Shown: positions 8,931 to 16,274 of the stretch, in pieces | How the letters are laid out: the number at the start of each line of letters is the position of its first letter | Position numbering within the stretch: the first letter of the stretch is position 1 | Assembly (NCBI GenBank): GCA_007751475.1 | Contig: CP036434.1 | Coordinates: 3,100,001 to 3,164,000 of the forward strand | Source of the DNA: Saltatorellus ferox | Lineage (GTDB): Bacteria > Planctomycetota > UBA1135 > GCA-002686595 | DNA: 64,000 bases | Direction of reading: 5' to 3' | Notes under the pieces: model-generated | Database searches by the model: none | What the model was told of the DNA's origin: nothing | The model's input: the letters and a program-made list of their open reading frames with translations, nothing else | Program-made: the position numbers and the translations under genes

Positions 8931-10436
8931 TCAGCCGCCAGCCAGCAGCGCCCGCTGGCGCTCCGCAAAGTCCGGCAGCGTGTTCGGGCAGTCCCTGTCC
9001 GGCACGATCTGTGCCCCCGCCGCGAGCAAGAGCGACTGAAGCTCGGTCACGTCGACTTCGCGGGGCTCGCAGCCGTCGCGTACCGCCAGCGCGGCGGCGG
9101 CTCCGGCGGCCTGGCCGATCAGCAGTGCCACGGGCTGCAGCCGCGAGCAACCGTTGACGATGTGCGTCGCGCCGATCGATTTCTCCGCTGCGATCAGCCC
9201 GTTGACCTCCCGCGGTAGCATGGCCGAGTACGGGATCTGGAACGGAGCGTTCGACGGGAAGCACTCGCCGAGCCGCTCACCCGGAGGACGGTGGTCCTTG
9301 TCGTGGTGGTGATCGAGGTAGTAGTCCCCGACGGCGACGCCGTCCGGCTGGACGGCATTGCGTTTCGATCCATCCCGTGGGACGACGTCCTCCTCACGTA
9401 GCCAGCGCACGGGGACGACGCGGCGGCTCTCCCGCACGTACGGCAGCAGCGGAAGATGATCGGCCGTCGGATAGACGTCCTCGGCGAGACCCCATTCCGG
9501 GTGCCCGAGTTCCGTCTGCATGTAGTGAACGTAGGCGAGCGTTCGCTCCTTCGCCGCCGCCAGGGTGGAGGCGCGCTCTTCGGGCGTGCCGAAGAGACCC
9601 TGCGCCGGATAGTCGTTCGAGTGGAACGGCCAGTTGAGCATGAAGAGATCGCCGGGCGTGCTGTCCTCGCCCGACTCCGGGAGCAGCGCGTAGGTCAAGA
9701 AGCTCTCCCACGAGTGCAGCTTGTGGTTCCAGTACGCCGGGTCCTGGATCTTCGCGTGGACGGCGGTGGAGTTGTGGAAGCGGGCGGTGTCCTGGCCGGG
9801 CGGAAGCAGCACCGGCTTCGCGCCACCCTGCACTCGCCGCAGGGTCGCGACCATCGTGAGGTCCTGGATCTCGTCGTCCGCCTCCTCGGGCGCGTGGGCC
9901 TCGCCCGTCTCCGCGCGGGACTCCCGTCCCAGGCGGAACGGGACCTCGCCGAGGGCCAGCACGTCACCGTACTCGGTGGCCTCGATCGTCACGTGCGCAC
10001 GCACCTCCAGCGCGGCACCCCCGTGCTCGAACACGGCGCCCGCGATGCGCTGCTCCTCTCGCAGCACTCGAACGAGCCTCGCGCCGTGCAGGCATTCGGC
10101 CGTGGAGGCAGCCACAGCGTCGCGGAACCACGCGGCTGCGACCTGGGGCTCGAAGCAGGTGTTCGAAACCCAGCCCGTCCGCACCGCCTCAGGCCCGCCG
10201 TAGTGTTGCTCCATTGCGGCCCGAAACGCGCCGAAGATCCCTCCACCGAGGGCCCCCTCGTTCCCATCGATGCAGCTGACCCCCGCGGCCGTGATCATGC
10301 CCCCGAGCCACGGGGACTCCTCGACGACCAGGACGCGCGCGCCCATACAAACCGCTTGCAAAAGAGCCGCCACCCCGGAGCATCCGCCACCGACGATCAG
10401 CACGTCCACCTCGCGAACCCCGACGCTGTTTCCCAT
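8931..10436 (-). CDS. FAD-dependent oxidoreductase (FAD_oxidored / PF12831 type)
   Basis: The N-terminal Rossmann motif VLIVGGGCSGVAA (about residues 12-24) binds the FAD ADP moiety, followed by VVEESPWLGGMITAAGV, typical of the PF12831 FAD-dependent oxidoreductases seen beside glycoside-catabolism genes. The C-terminal VNGCSRLQPVALLIGQAAGAAAALA matches the second FAD-contacting segment. At 501 residues it is full length and has no signal peptide, so it is probably cytoplasmic. Its start is 10 bp from that of the divergent GHL10-like gene, so the two are probably regulated together. Electron acceptor and substrate unknown. Confidence 0.87.
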   Translation of the reverse strand: MGNSVGVREVDVLIVGGGCSGVAALLQAVCMGARVLVVEESPWLGGMITAAGVSCIDGNEGALGGGIFGAFRAAMEQHYGGPEAVRTGWVSNTCFEPQVAAAWFRDAVAASTAECLHGARLVRVLREEQRIAGAVFEHGGAALEVRAHVTIEATEYGDVLALGEVPFRLGRESRAETGEAHAPEEADDEIQDLTMVATLRRVQGGAKPVLLPPGQDTARFHNSTAVHAKIQDPAYWNHKLHSWESFLTYALLPESGEDSTPGDLFMLNWPFHSNDYPAQGLFGTPEERASTLAAAKERTLAYVHYMQTELGHPEWGLAEDVYPTADHLPLLPYVRESRRVVPVRWLREEDVVPRDGSKRNAVQPDGVAVGDYYLDHHHDKDHRPPGERLGECFPSNAPFQIPYSAMLPREVNGLIAAEKSIGATHIVNGCSRLQPVALLIGQAAGAAAALAVRDGCEPREVDVTELQSLLLAAGAQIVPDRDCPNTLPDFAERQRALLAGG

Positions 10437-10439
10437 AGT
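10434..10439 (+). promoter_or_regulatory. Putative -10 box (CATAGT) of the GHL10-like gene, overlapping the divergent start codon
   Basis: CATAGT ends 6 nt before the ATG at 10446. It overlaps the start codon (10434-10436) of the FAD oxidoreductase on the other strand, leaving no room for a Shine-Dalgarno sequence. Confidence 0.35.
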
Positions 10440-10445
10440 GGGGGC

Positions 10446-10451
10446 ATGCTA
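10446..10451 (-). promoter_or_regulatory. Putative -10 box (TAGCAT) of the FAD oxidoreductase, overlapping the divergent start codon
   Basis: On the minus strand TAGCAT lies 9 nt before the ATG at 10436. It covers the ATG of the plus-strand gene, the mirror image of the arrangement on the other strand. Confidence 0.3.
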
Positions 10452-11861
10452 ACGAGTCCCTGTCTGCCGTTGCTGCTCTCTTTGTCGATCACGATTCCGC
10501 ACGTGTCAGCGCAAGAGGAGGCCGCGGTCGCCGTGCGCGGCGTCTGGATTCCGAACAGTCATTCGACGTTCTTCGAATCCCGCGCGAACGTCGCCGAGCA
10601 GATGGAGATCCTCGCGTCGTCTGGCATCAACGTCGTCTTTCCGGTGGTCTGGAGCAAGGGGCACACGCTCTTCCGAAGCGCCGTCGCCGAGAAGGTCACC
10701 GGGCACGCCGTGGACCCGCGCTACGGGGATCGGGATCCGCTGGCCGAGGTGCTCTTCGAGGCGCACGTACACGGGATCGAGGTCATTCCCTGGTTCGAGT
10801 ACGGCTTCGCCGCCGGGCACGAGACCTTCCCGGGCAAGGCCCTCGTGAAGCACCCGGAGTGGGCGGCGCTGGATCAGAGCGGCGCTCCTGTCGTGAAGAA
10901 CGGCTTCCAGTGGATGAACTCGCTGGATCCCGAGGTGCAGGGGTTCCTCACGGACATGGTGCTGGAGTGCGCTCGGCGCTACGACATCGACGGCGTCCAG
11001 GGCGACGACCGGTTGCCCGCGCTGCCCGCCGAGGGTGGCTACGACCCGCTCACGATCGCCCGCTACCGGCGCGAGCACCGCCGCGCGTCTCCGCCCGAGG
11101 ACATTCACGACGTCGCCTGGACCCAGTGGCGCGCAGACATCCTCACGGACTACCTCGCGGAACTCAGGGCGGCGGTGAAGAAGGTTCGCCCCTCGCTGGC
11201 TTTCTCCATGGCGCCAGGCGGTCCGAGCTGGTCGCTGCGCGACTACCTGCAGGACCAGAAGACGTGGGTCGAACGCGGCCTCGTGGACGCGCTTCATCCC
11301 CAGCTCTATGCGCGTGACCTGGCGGGTTACGTGAGCCAGGCCGAGGCCATGCTGAAGATCGAGTGGCTCGGATCTCGACCCGGCGTGATCGCGCCGGGCG
11401 TCCTCGGGAGCTTCCGCGACTACCTGGTGTCGGAGGAGGACGCGCTGGGCGCGATCATGGCGAACCGAGCGCGTTCCCTGGGCGGCGAGGTCTGGTTCTA
11501 CGAGACGAGCCTTCTGAGCCGCGACGGCGCTCTCGCCCGCGCGCTGGGCGAGGGGCCCTATGCCGAGCCTGCACGACTTCCCTGGCGGTCACGCGCGGGC
11601 TGGAGGCCTGCCGCCCTGGAGGGCGTGCGTAAGGCCGATGGCGAGGAGGTCGTGTTCACGCTGACGGCGCCGGAGCGGGGCACCTACGTCATCCATTCGG
11701 AGGCGCCGGAGTCCAATTCGGAGTCCGATTCGGAGCGCGAGCGCTGGACGGAGGTCGCCTCGGTCAGGCTGAGATCCGGCGTGCCCGTGGAGGTGCTGCG
11801 CGTCTCCGCCGAGGAAGCCGCTTCGATCGCGCGGGTGATCGGGCTCGTGAAGCGGGACTGA
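10446..11861 (+). CDS. Secreted GHL10-family (DUF187-like) glycosyl hydrolase-like protein
   Basis: The ATG at 10446 is chosen because it opens with a good signal peptide, MLTSPCLPLLLSLSITIPHVSA, then QEEAAVAVRGVWIPN. The mature part is a TIM-barrel of the GHL10/DUF187 family: RGVWIPNSHSTFFES, a long loop with IEVIPWFEYGF, then YDIDGVQGDDRLPA (acidic residues at a strand end, as in the active site) and VDALHPQLYARDLAGY. A serine/glutamate-rich direct repeat (about 11710-11745) separates a small C-terminal beta domain. Predicted extracytoplasmic polysaccharide hydrolase; it converges with the AGE epimerase (1 bp between stops). The activity of most GHL10 members is unproven. Confidence 0.85.
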   Translation: MLTSPCLPLLLSLSITIPHVSAQEEAAVAVRGVWIPNSHSTFFESRANVAEQMEILASSGINVVFPVVWSKGHTLFRSAVAEKVTGHAVDPRYGDRDPLAEVLFEAHVHGIEVIPWFEYGFAAGHETFPGKALVKHPEWAALDQSGAPVVKNGFQWMNSLDPEVQGFLTDMVLECARRYDIDGVQGDDRLPALPAEGGYDPLTIARYRREHRRASPPEDIHDVAWTQWRADILTDYLAELRAAVKKVRPSLAFSMAPGGPSWSLRDYLQDQKTWVERGLVDALHPQLYARDLAGYVSQAEAMLKIEWLGSRPGVIAPGVLGSFRDYLVSEEDALGAIMANRARSLGGEVWFYETSLLSRDGALARALGEGPYAEPARLPWRSRAGWRPAALEGVRKADGEEVVFTLTAPERGTYVIHSEAPESNSESDSERERWTEVASVRLRSGVPVEVLRVSAEEAASIARVIGLVKRD

Positions 11862-11862
11862 A

Positions 11863-13059
11863 TCACGTCTTCAGGAGCCGCTCGCACAGCATGAGCGCCC
11901 GCGGCACGTGGAAGCAGCCCTTGTACGGCCCGCCCTTGAAGCGCTGGGAGACGCGGCCCTCGCGGTCGAGGTAGCCGAACCACTCTCCGTGCTCGGGGTC
12001 GGGAAAGCGCTCGTAGGCCCAGCTCGCGACCTGTTCGAAGCGCTCGAACCAGCGCGCGTCGCTGGACGCACGCCATGCCACGAGCGTCCCGACCATGGCC
12101 TCCAGGTGGGGCCACCAGAGCTTCATGCTCCACTCGAGCTGTGTCGGACTGTAGCCCTCGGAGTCGAGAAAATAGTAGAGCCCGCCGTGCTCGGTATCCC
12201 AGCCGACGTCGAGCGCTCCTTTCATCATCGCGAGACTCGAATCCACCAGCGCTGAATCGTTCACGCGCTCGGCGTACTGGACCAGGAACCACGCTGCTTC
12301 GATGACGTGCCCGGGGTTCAGAAGCCGCCCGGCGGGGGAGTCGAGTAGGCGCTCGCCGCCGGCGCCCACGGTCTCAAACACGAGCCCACGTTCGGCGTCG
12401 AAGTGGCGCAGCACCTTCGCGACGCACTCCGCTTCGATTCGGTCGTAGTCCTCGCGGTCGTCGAACGTCTCCGACCCTGGCTCGCCGCGGAGCTCGGCCA
12501 CGAGGTTGAGCAGGATCATGGGGACCGCCAGTTCGGAGGTCTTCGTCTGCCCGCTGAGCACCGGGCGGCCGAGCCGCGTGGGATCTTCGATCAGCCCGAG
12601 GATCGTGTCGAAGAGGTCCAGGGCGCGCGCTCGATAGCTCTGGTCGCCGCTGGCGCGCGCAAACTCCGCGTAGGCCATCACAAGGAAACACTCGGAGAAG
12701 ATCTTGCGCTGCAGCGCGATCGGCGCGCCGTCTCGCCGCAGCGCGAAGTAGGCGCGGCCGTCAGAACCGACGGCGTGGCGGCCCAAGAACTCCACGCCGA
12801 GGCGCGCCGCGTCGAGGTACCGCTCGTCCCTTCGCTCCAGGAAGACCTTGGAAAGCATCCAGACCTGACGCCCCTGGAGCCAGACGTGCTTCGTGGTGTC
12901 GAAGGGCGTGCCGTCGCGGTCGAGGCAGTTCAGGAACCCACCGTGCGCTTCGTCGAGGGAGTGCTCCATCCAGAAGGGAAGAACGCTCTTCCATAGATCG
13001 GAGCTGATCCGGTCCCGCCATGTGGCGATGCGTGATGGGAGGCCAGCGCGGTCAGCCAC
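11863..13059 (-). CDS. AGE-family epimerase/isomerase
   Basis: The 398-residue length, the alpha6/alpha6-barrel repeat pattern and motifs match the N-acylglucosamine 2-epimerase (AGE) family: HVWLQGRQVWMLSK near residue 58, EAAWFLVQYAER in the middle and MKLWWPHLEAMVGTL near the C-terminal third. Members interconvert N-acetylglucosamine/N-acetylmannosamine, cellobiose or aldose/ketose pairs; which applies here cannot be read from sequence. The start overlaps the end of the DUF4434 gene by 8 nt, so they form one transcription unit with the DUF4434 gene first. No signal peptide: cytoplasmic. Confidence 0.9.
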   Translation of the reverse strand: MADRAGLPSRIATWRDRISSDLWKSVLPFWMEHSLDEAHGGFLNCLDRDGTPFDTTKHVWLQGRQVWMLSKVFLERRDERYLDAARLGVEFLGRHAVGSDGRAYFALRRDGAPIALQRKIFSECFLVMAYAEFARASGDQSYRARALDLFDTILGLIEDPTRLGRPVLSGQTKTSELAVPMILLNLVAELRGEPGSETFDDREDYDRIEAECVAKVLRHFDAERGLVFETVGAGGERLLDSPAGRLLNPGHVIEAAWFLVQYAERVNDSALVDSSLAMMKGALDVGWDTEHGGLYYFLDSEGYSPTQLEWSMKLWWPHLEAMVGTLVAWRASSDARWFERFEQVASWAYERFPDPEHGEWFGYLDREGRVSQRFKGGPYKGCFHVPRALMLCERLLKT

Positions 13060-13963
13060 GTCGCTCTTCCCCGCGCTTCCACTCCATGTACATGCGATGC
13101 AGGCCCGCTGCCGAGGGGAACATCGAGTTCGGGCTCATGAAGTGGGAGTACTCGAAGGTGATGAGCTTGTCGACCTGTGCGGCGCGCGCGGCCTCGATCT
13201 TGTAGCGGAGCTTCGGCCACGCGATCGGCGGAAACTTGAGGTGGACGTCGCGGTCGAAGCTCTCGACGTTGGACCAGGACGTGATGCCGTGGCGGCGACT
13301 CAGGTCGGCGTTGGTCGCGAGGTAGTCGGGTAGCTCGGAGTAGAGCACTTGGCCGTCCTGGAAGGCGACGACGTCGACGAGCCCTTCGATCCGCTCGAAG
13401 ATGCGCGACCAGTGCTGGCTGTGCTCCTCGAGCGTGAACGGCCTGTCGAACTGCTTGGCGCCGCGGGGGTAGGGAGAAATCAAGATCGGCAGATCGCGGA
13501 GCCCTTTCAGGTGGCGCGCGAGCGATTCGTACACGCGCATGACGCCATCGTCGAAGGCGTCGATCTCGTGGCTGATGTACCATCCGCCGAGGGCGGGGTG
13601 GTCGCCGTATCGCTGCGCGAACTCCTCGGTGAACGCGAGGTTCACGTCGATCTCCGCCTGGTGCTCGCCTCGCACCCAGTGCTCGCCCGAGTCGTACGTA
13701 CCGAACCAAAAGGTCATCCCGTGGGTCTGCGCGAGATCCAGGAAGAGCTCCACGAGGTCGTCCTGGACGATCAGGTAGCCGTGGCGCTTCCGCAGCACGT
13801 CCGAGTGAAACGCGCAGCGGTCGCGGTAGCCAGCGCGGATGAGGATCACGGTGTCGATGCCGGCCGAAGCCATGGACTCGAAATCCTTGGCCCACTCCAG
13901 GCGACCCCAGTTGGCGGAAGGAATGTCGTGACTGATCTCGTCGAGAAAGGTGCCGGTGATCAT
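13052..13963 (-). CDS. DUF4434-type TIM-barrel protein
   Basis: This 303-residue protein opens directly with MITGTFLDEISHDIPSANWG and continues with GIDTVILIRAGYRD, ALGGWYISHEIDAFD (an acidic pair at a strand end) and VVAFQDGQVLYSELPDYLA. This layout fits DUF4434, a glycosidase-like TIM-barrel family of unknown activity. There is no signal peptide. It is the first gene of a two-gene unit with the AGE epimerase. The start codon is preceded by a TAGCGT box and a 6-nt gap, without a Shine-Dalgarno. Probably a cytoplasmic sugar-processing enzyme working with the epimerase (inference). Confidence 0.82.
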   Translation of the reverse strand: MITGTFLDEISHDIPSANWGRLEWAKDFESMASAGIDTVILIRAGYRDRCAFHSDVLRKRHGYLIVQDDLVELFLDLAQTHGMTFWFGTYDSGEHWVRGEHQAEIDVNLAFTEEFAQRYGDHPALGGWYISHEIDAFDDGVMRVYESLARHLKGLRDLPILISPYPRGAKQFDRPFTLEEHSQHWSRIFERIEGLVDVVAFQDGQVLYSELPDYLATNADLSRRHGITSWSNVESFDRDVHLKFPPIAWPKLRYKIEAARAAQVDKLITFEYSHFMSPNSMFPSAAGLHRMYMEWKRGEERRG

Positions 13964-13969
13964 GGCGGT

Positions 13970-13975
13970 ACGCTA
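13970..13975 (-). promoter_or_regulatory. Putative -10 box (TAGCGT) for a leaderless DUF4434-AGE transcript
   Basis: On the minus strand TAGCGT is followed by 6 nt and the ATG at 13963, the same spacing as at mtfA. Confidence 0.4.
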
Positions 13976-13993
13976 CCCGCGCCCCGGTTGGCA

Positions 13994-14205
13994 AGCCCGC
14001 ATCATTCACAAGTTTGCACCACCAGGACGCCCAAACCACGCCGTGGCGGCGTCAGACGGCAGCCTTTGGCTGCCGCCCGCTTCGCGGGCTCCCTCACAGA
14101 ATGCTCGACGGGCCTACGGGCCCGCCTCCGCTTCGTTCGGTCGCCTTCCTTGCCACGCCGCGGTTTGAACGCACTGGTGGAGCAAACTCGTGAATCATGC
14201 AGGCT
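13994..14205. repeat. 212-bp element with ~56-bp imperfect inverted repeats enclosing three hairpins
   Basis: The left arm (13994-14049) and the right arm (14150-14205) are inverted copies matching at roughly four of five positions. Between them lie three short perfect stems: 7 bp with a TTT loop around 14059-14075, 6 bp with a TTC loop around 14074-14088, and 6 bp with a TACG tetraloop around 14108-14123. The whole could fold as a long stem capped by three hairpins. No open reading frame fills it. It sits just upstream of the DUF4434 promoter and next to a gene remnant, so a MITE-like insertion is likely; a structured RNA is the alternative. Confidence 0.65.
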
Positions 14206-14249
14206 ACGTCTCGGGCCGGACGCGCCCCATGGAATCGCGCAGGGCGTAG

Positions 14250-14498
14250 AGTCAGCCCTATCATGAGCATCACTCCGGCGAGGGGGACGAGGCAAAGAAA
14301 CTGGCGGGCTTCCTTGGTTTCGAGAGCGTGGACACGTCGCCGATGCACAAGAATCGGAGCCCGACGGACGTGTACTCCGGCGATCGGCTGGCTCTTGCTC
14401 ACGCACACCGGCTGGTCTACCAGAATCTGCGCGCTCCGGGATCGGTAGGCCAACGCATGAAAGCGGCCATTCGCGTCAAGATCCTGCGCCGGCCCTGA
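14250..14498 (+). pseudogene. Coding-like 82-codon remnant without start codon
   Basis: Following an in-frame TAG at 14247, a frame runs to TGA at 14496 with strong GC3 codon bias and protein-like composition: EAKKLAGFLGFESVDTSP, then DVYSGDRLALAHAHRLVY and GQRMKAAIRVKILRRP. There is no ATG, GTG or TTG at a sensible place near its 5' end; the first ATG is internal (14334). It looks like the 3' end of a gene whose front was lost, perhaps when the adjacent inverted-repeat element arrived. No family was recognised. Confidence 0.45.
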
Positions 14499-14516
14499 CC
14501 GGCTGCCTTCGATGGC

Positions 14517-14540
14517 CCGGTCGACGACAAGGCCGACCGG
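14517..14540. terminator. 7-bp GC hairpin after the gene remnant
   Basis: Arms at 14517-14523 and 14534-14540 pair perfectly. It lies between the end of the coding-like remnant and the 3' end of the minus-strand gene at 14615, so it could terminate either. No T-tract. Confidence 0.3.
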
Positions 14541-14614
14541 GGAACTACCTTTGATGCCATTGGGTTTGGCGCTGGCGACGCAGATTGATGAATTCTTCGG
14601 GCTCGTGGTCTGGA

Positions 14615-16120
14615 TCAGAAGTTGAGCTGAATACCGTCGGAGAAGTTCGACACGGGCTGGCCCATGACCGAATCGCGGTACCAGGTCTGGAAGTTCCAGG
14701 ACTGACCGGGAACAGCGCTCACGAAGCCCGTCGGGCTCGGGATGGCCGTGAGATCGATACCCAGGGTGATAGCACCACCGGGGCCGGAGTTCTTGACCTG
14801 ACCCGGGCCCACGTAGCGACCCACCTGGCCCGCCACGCAGAGGTTGCCGACGCTGCCGCCGGGGTTCATCACGAAGCCCTGGGTCTGTGAAACGATGTAG
14901 AAGCAGAAGGAGTTCGCCGGCAGGGACTCCGTGGAGAGGGAGACCTGGTTGTCGGCCACGTTCAGCGACCCGCTGGCCGACATGACCGCTGCTTGACCGG
15001 TCGAGTTGGCGACCGCCGCGCAGTAGTTCATCCCGATTCCGAAGCTCTCTTCGAAGAGATAGACCTGCCGGTTCTCGAAGTCCAGGATCGCCAGGGTGCC
15101 GCTCGCCGCGTCCCAGGAGAAGTCGTAGTAGGCGTTGCTGGTGGGGAAGGCGAAGCCGCCCCAGGTCGCGGTGGCTGCGGCGCCCGAGGGCGTGACGAAC
15201 TTGATGACGTCGGTCGCCTGCTGGCCCGTGTTCGGATCGTCGCGGTCGTTGAAGACCACGTAGTCCTGGAAGGAGCGATCGAGGTAGGCGACGTTCGTTC
15301 CGTTCGTGAAGGGACGATCGACCGGATCGAAGAGGTACGTCGCGGTGCCCGTGGCGTTGTCGCCCGTGCGCTGCATCTTGACGAGGTTGTTGGCCTGGCG
15401 CAGGTATACGTCGCCCGTCGTGTCGTCGAAGTCGATGTCGCGCCAGAGCGTGCCCTGCGTGGCGTCCAGCAGCATGCCGTTCGCGGTGGTCCACACGTCG
15501 GCGCCGGTGACCGTGTCCTGCATCAAGCGGCGTCCGGAACCGAAGTTCGGATAGCCGACGCCGCGCCCAGTGGGACCACCGCCAGGTGTACCTGGATCGA
15601 AGCCGACGCCGGAGCTGCCGCGAGTGTTCTTCATCCAGATCGGCGCGAGCGTCGTGGTGTCGAAGAGGGTGATCCCCTCGGCCGTGGCGGCGCCAAAGTC
15701 ATGGGCGGCCGCGAGACCGGCGGGCGAGATGTCAAGACCCGAGTACCCGCGCTGATTCATCGTATTGGGGACGATGCCGAAGGCCGGGCCGATGGTGGCG
15801 GAGCCGAGGGCGTTCGTCACCTTGACGATCGCCGTGTTCTGGACCTGGCCGCCGTTGTAGCCACCGACGTAGAGGTCCGCTCCATCCCAGGCCACGGCGG
15901 AGGGGCTGGAACCGATGAATTCGGCGTTGGCCGGGTTGGCGGTGACCGAGAGATCGACGGTCGCAAGCGGGGTGAAGCTGATCTGGCCGGCGGCTGAGCT
16001 GGCCAGCAGGCCTGCCACGCTGAGAGTGAGTGCGGATTTCAAAGTGTGGTCCGGTGTTCTGGTCTTGAAAGAGAGAGAAAGGGAAGCGGTGGGGAGGGCC
16101 GCGTGGGAGCGGCGGCGCAC
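14615..16120 (-). CDS. Secreted propeller-like protein with shared C-terminal domain
   Basis: This is a shorter paralogue of the protein at 2939-5071: the N-terminal ~350 residues share AEFIGSSPSAVAWDGADLY, RGYSGLDISPAGLAAA and TGADVWTTANGML-type blocks, but the DUF4394-like insert is missing and the body runs straight into the shared C-terminal domain (NYCAAVANSTG, NLCVAGQVGRYVGPGQV, WNFQTWYRD). A signal peptide, LTLSVAGLLASSAAGQ, is preceded by 26 residues if the ATG at 16120 is used; TTG at 16042 (LKSALTLS) would give a more usual signal peptide. No catalytic residues evident; surface or extracellular role inferred. Confidence 0.8.
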   Translation of the reverse strand: MRRRSHAALPTASLSLSFKTRTPDHTLKSALTLSVAGLLASSAAGQISFTPLATVDLSVTANPANAEFIGSSPSAVAWDGADLYVGGYNGGQVQNTAIVKVTNALGSATIGPAFGIVPNTMNQRGYSGLDISPAGLAAAHDFGAATAEGITLFDTTTLAPIWMKNTRGSSGVGFDPGTPGGGPTGRGVGYPNFGSGRRLMQDTVTGADVWTTANGMLLDATQGTLWRDIDFDDTTGDVYLRQANNLVKMQRTGDNATGTATYLFDPVDRPFTNGTNVAYLDRSFQDYVVFNDRDDPNTGQQATDVIKFVTPSGAAATATWGGFAFPTSNAYYDFSWDAASGTLAILDFENRQVYLFEESFGIGMNYCAAVANSTGQAAVMSASGSLNVADNQVSLSTESLPANSFCFYIVSQTQGFVMNPGGSVGNLCVAGQVGRYVGPGQVKNSGPGGAITLGIDLTAIPSPTGFVSAVPGQSWNFQTWYRDSVMGQPVSNFSDGIQLNF

Positions 16121-16274
16121 CTAAGCGCAGTCTCCCCGGATCATCCCACGACGGGAAGCCCTCGCGGCCCCTTCCACACACAACCCTGACGATCGGGTCC
16201 AGATGTCTCAGTTCGGACTCGCTGTCGCGCCTTGGCGCGCGCTCGACGCTGACTCCGCGAGGTCCTCCTCGGCG

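Noticed and set aside
9456..10445. Upstream extension of the GHL10-like frame
   Set aside because: It is antisense to the FAD oxidoreductase and lacks coding character; the signal peptide at 10446 marks the true start.
14197..14448. 83-codon plus-strand frame over the inverted-repeat right end
   Set aside because: Arg/Trp-rich and in a different frame from the coding-like remnant, which has the better codon bias.
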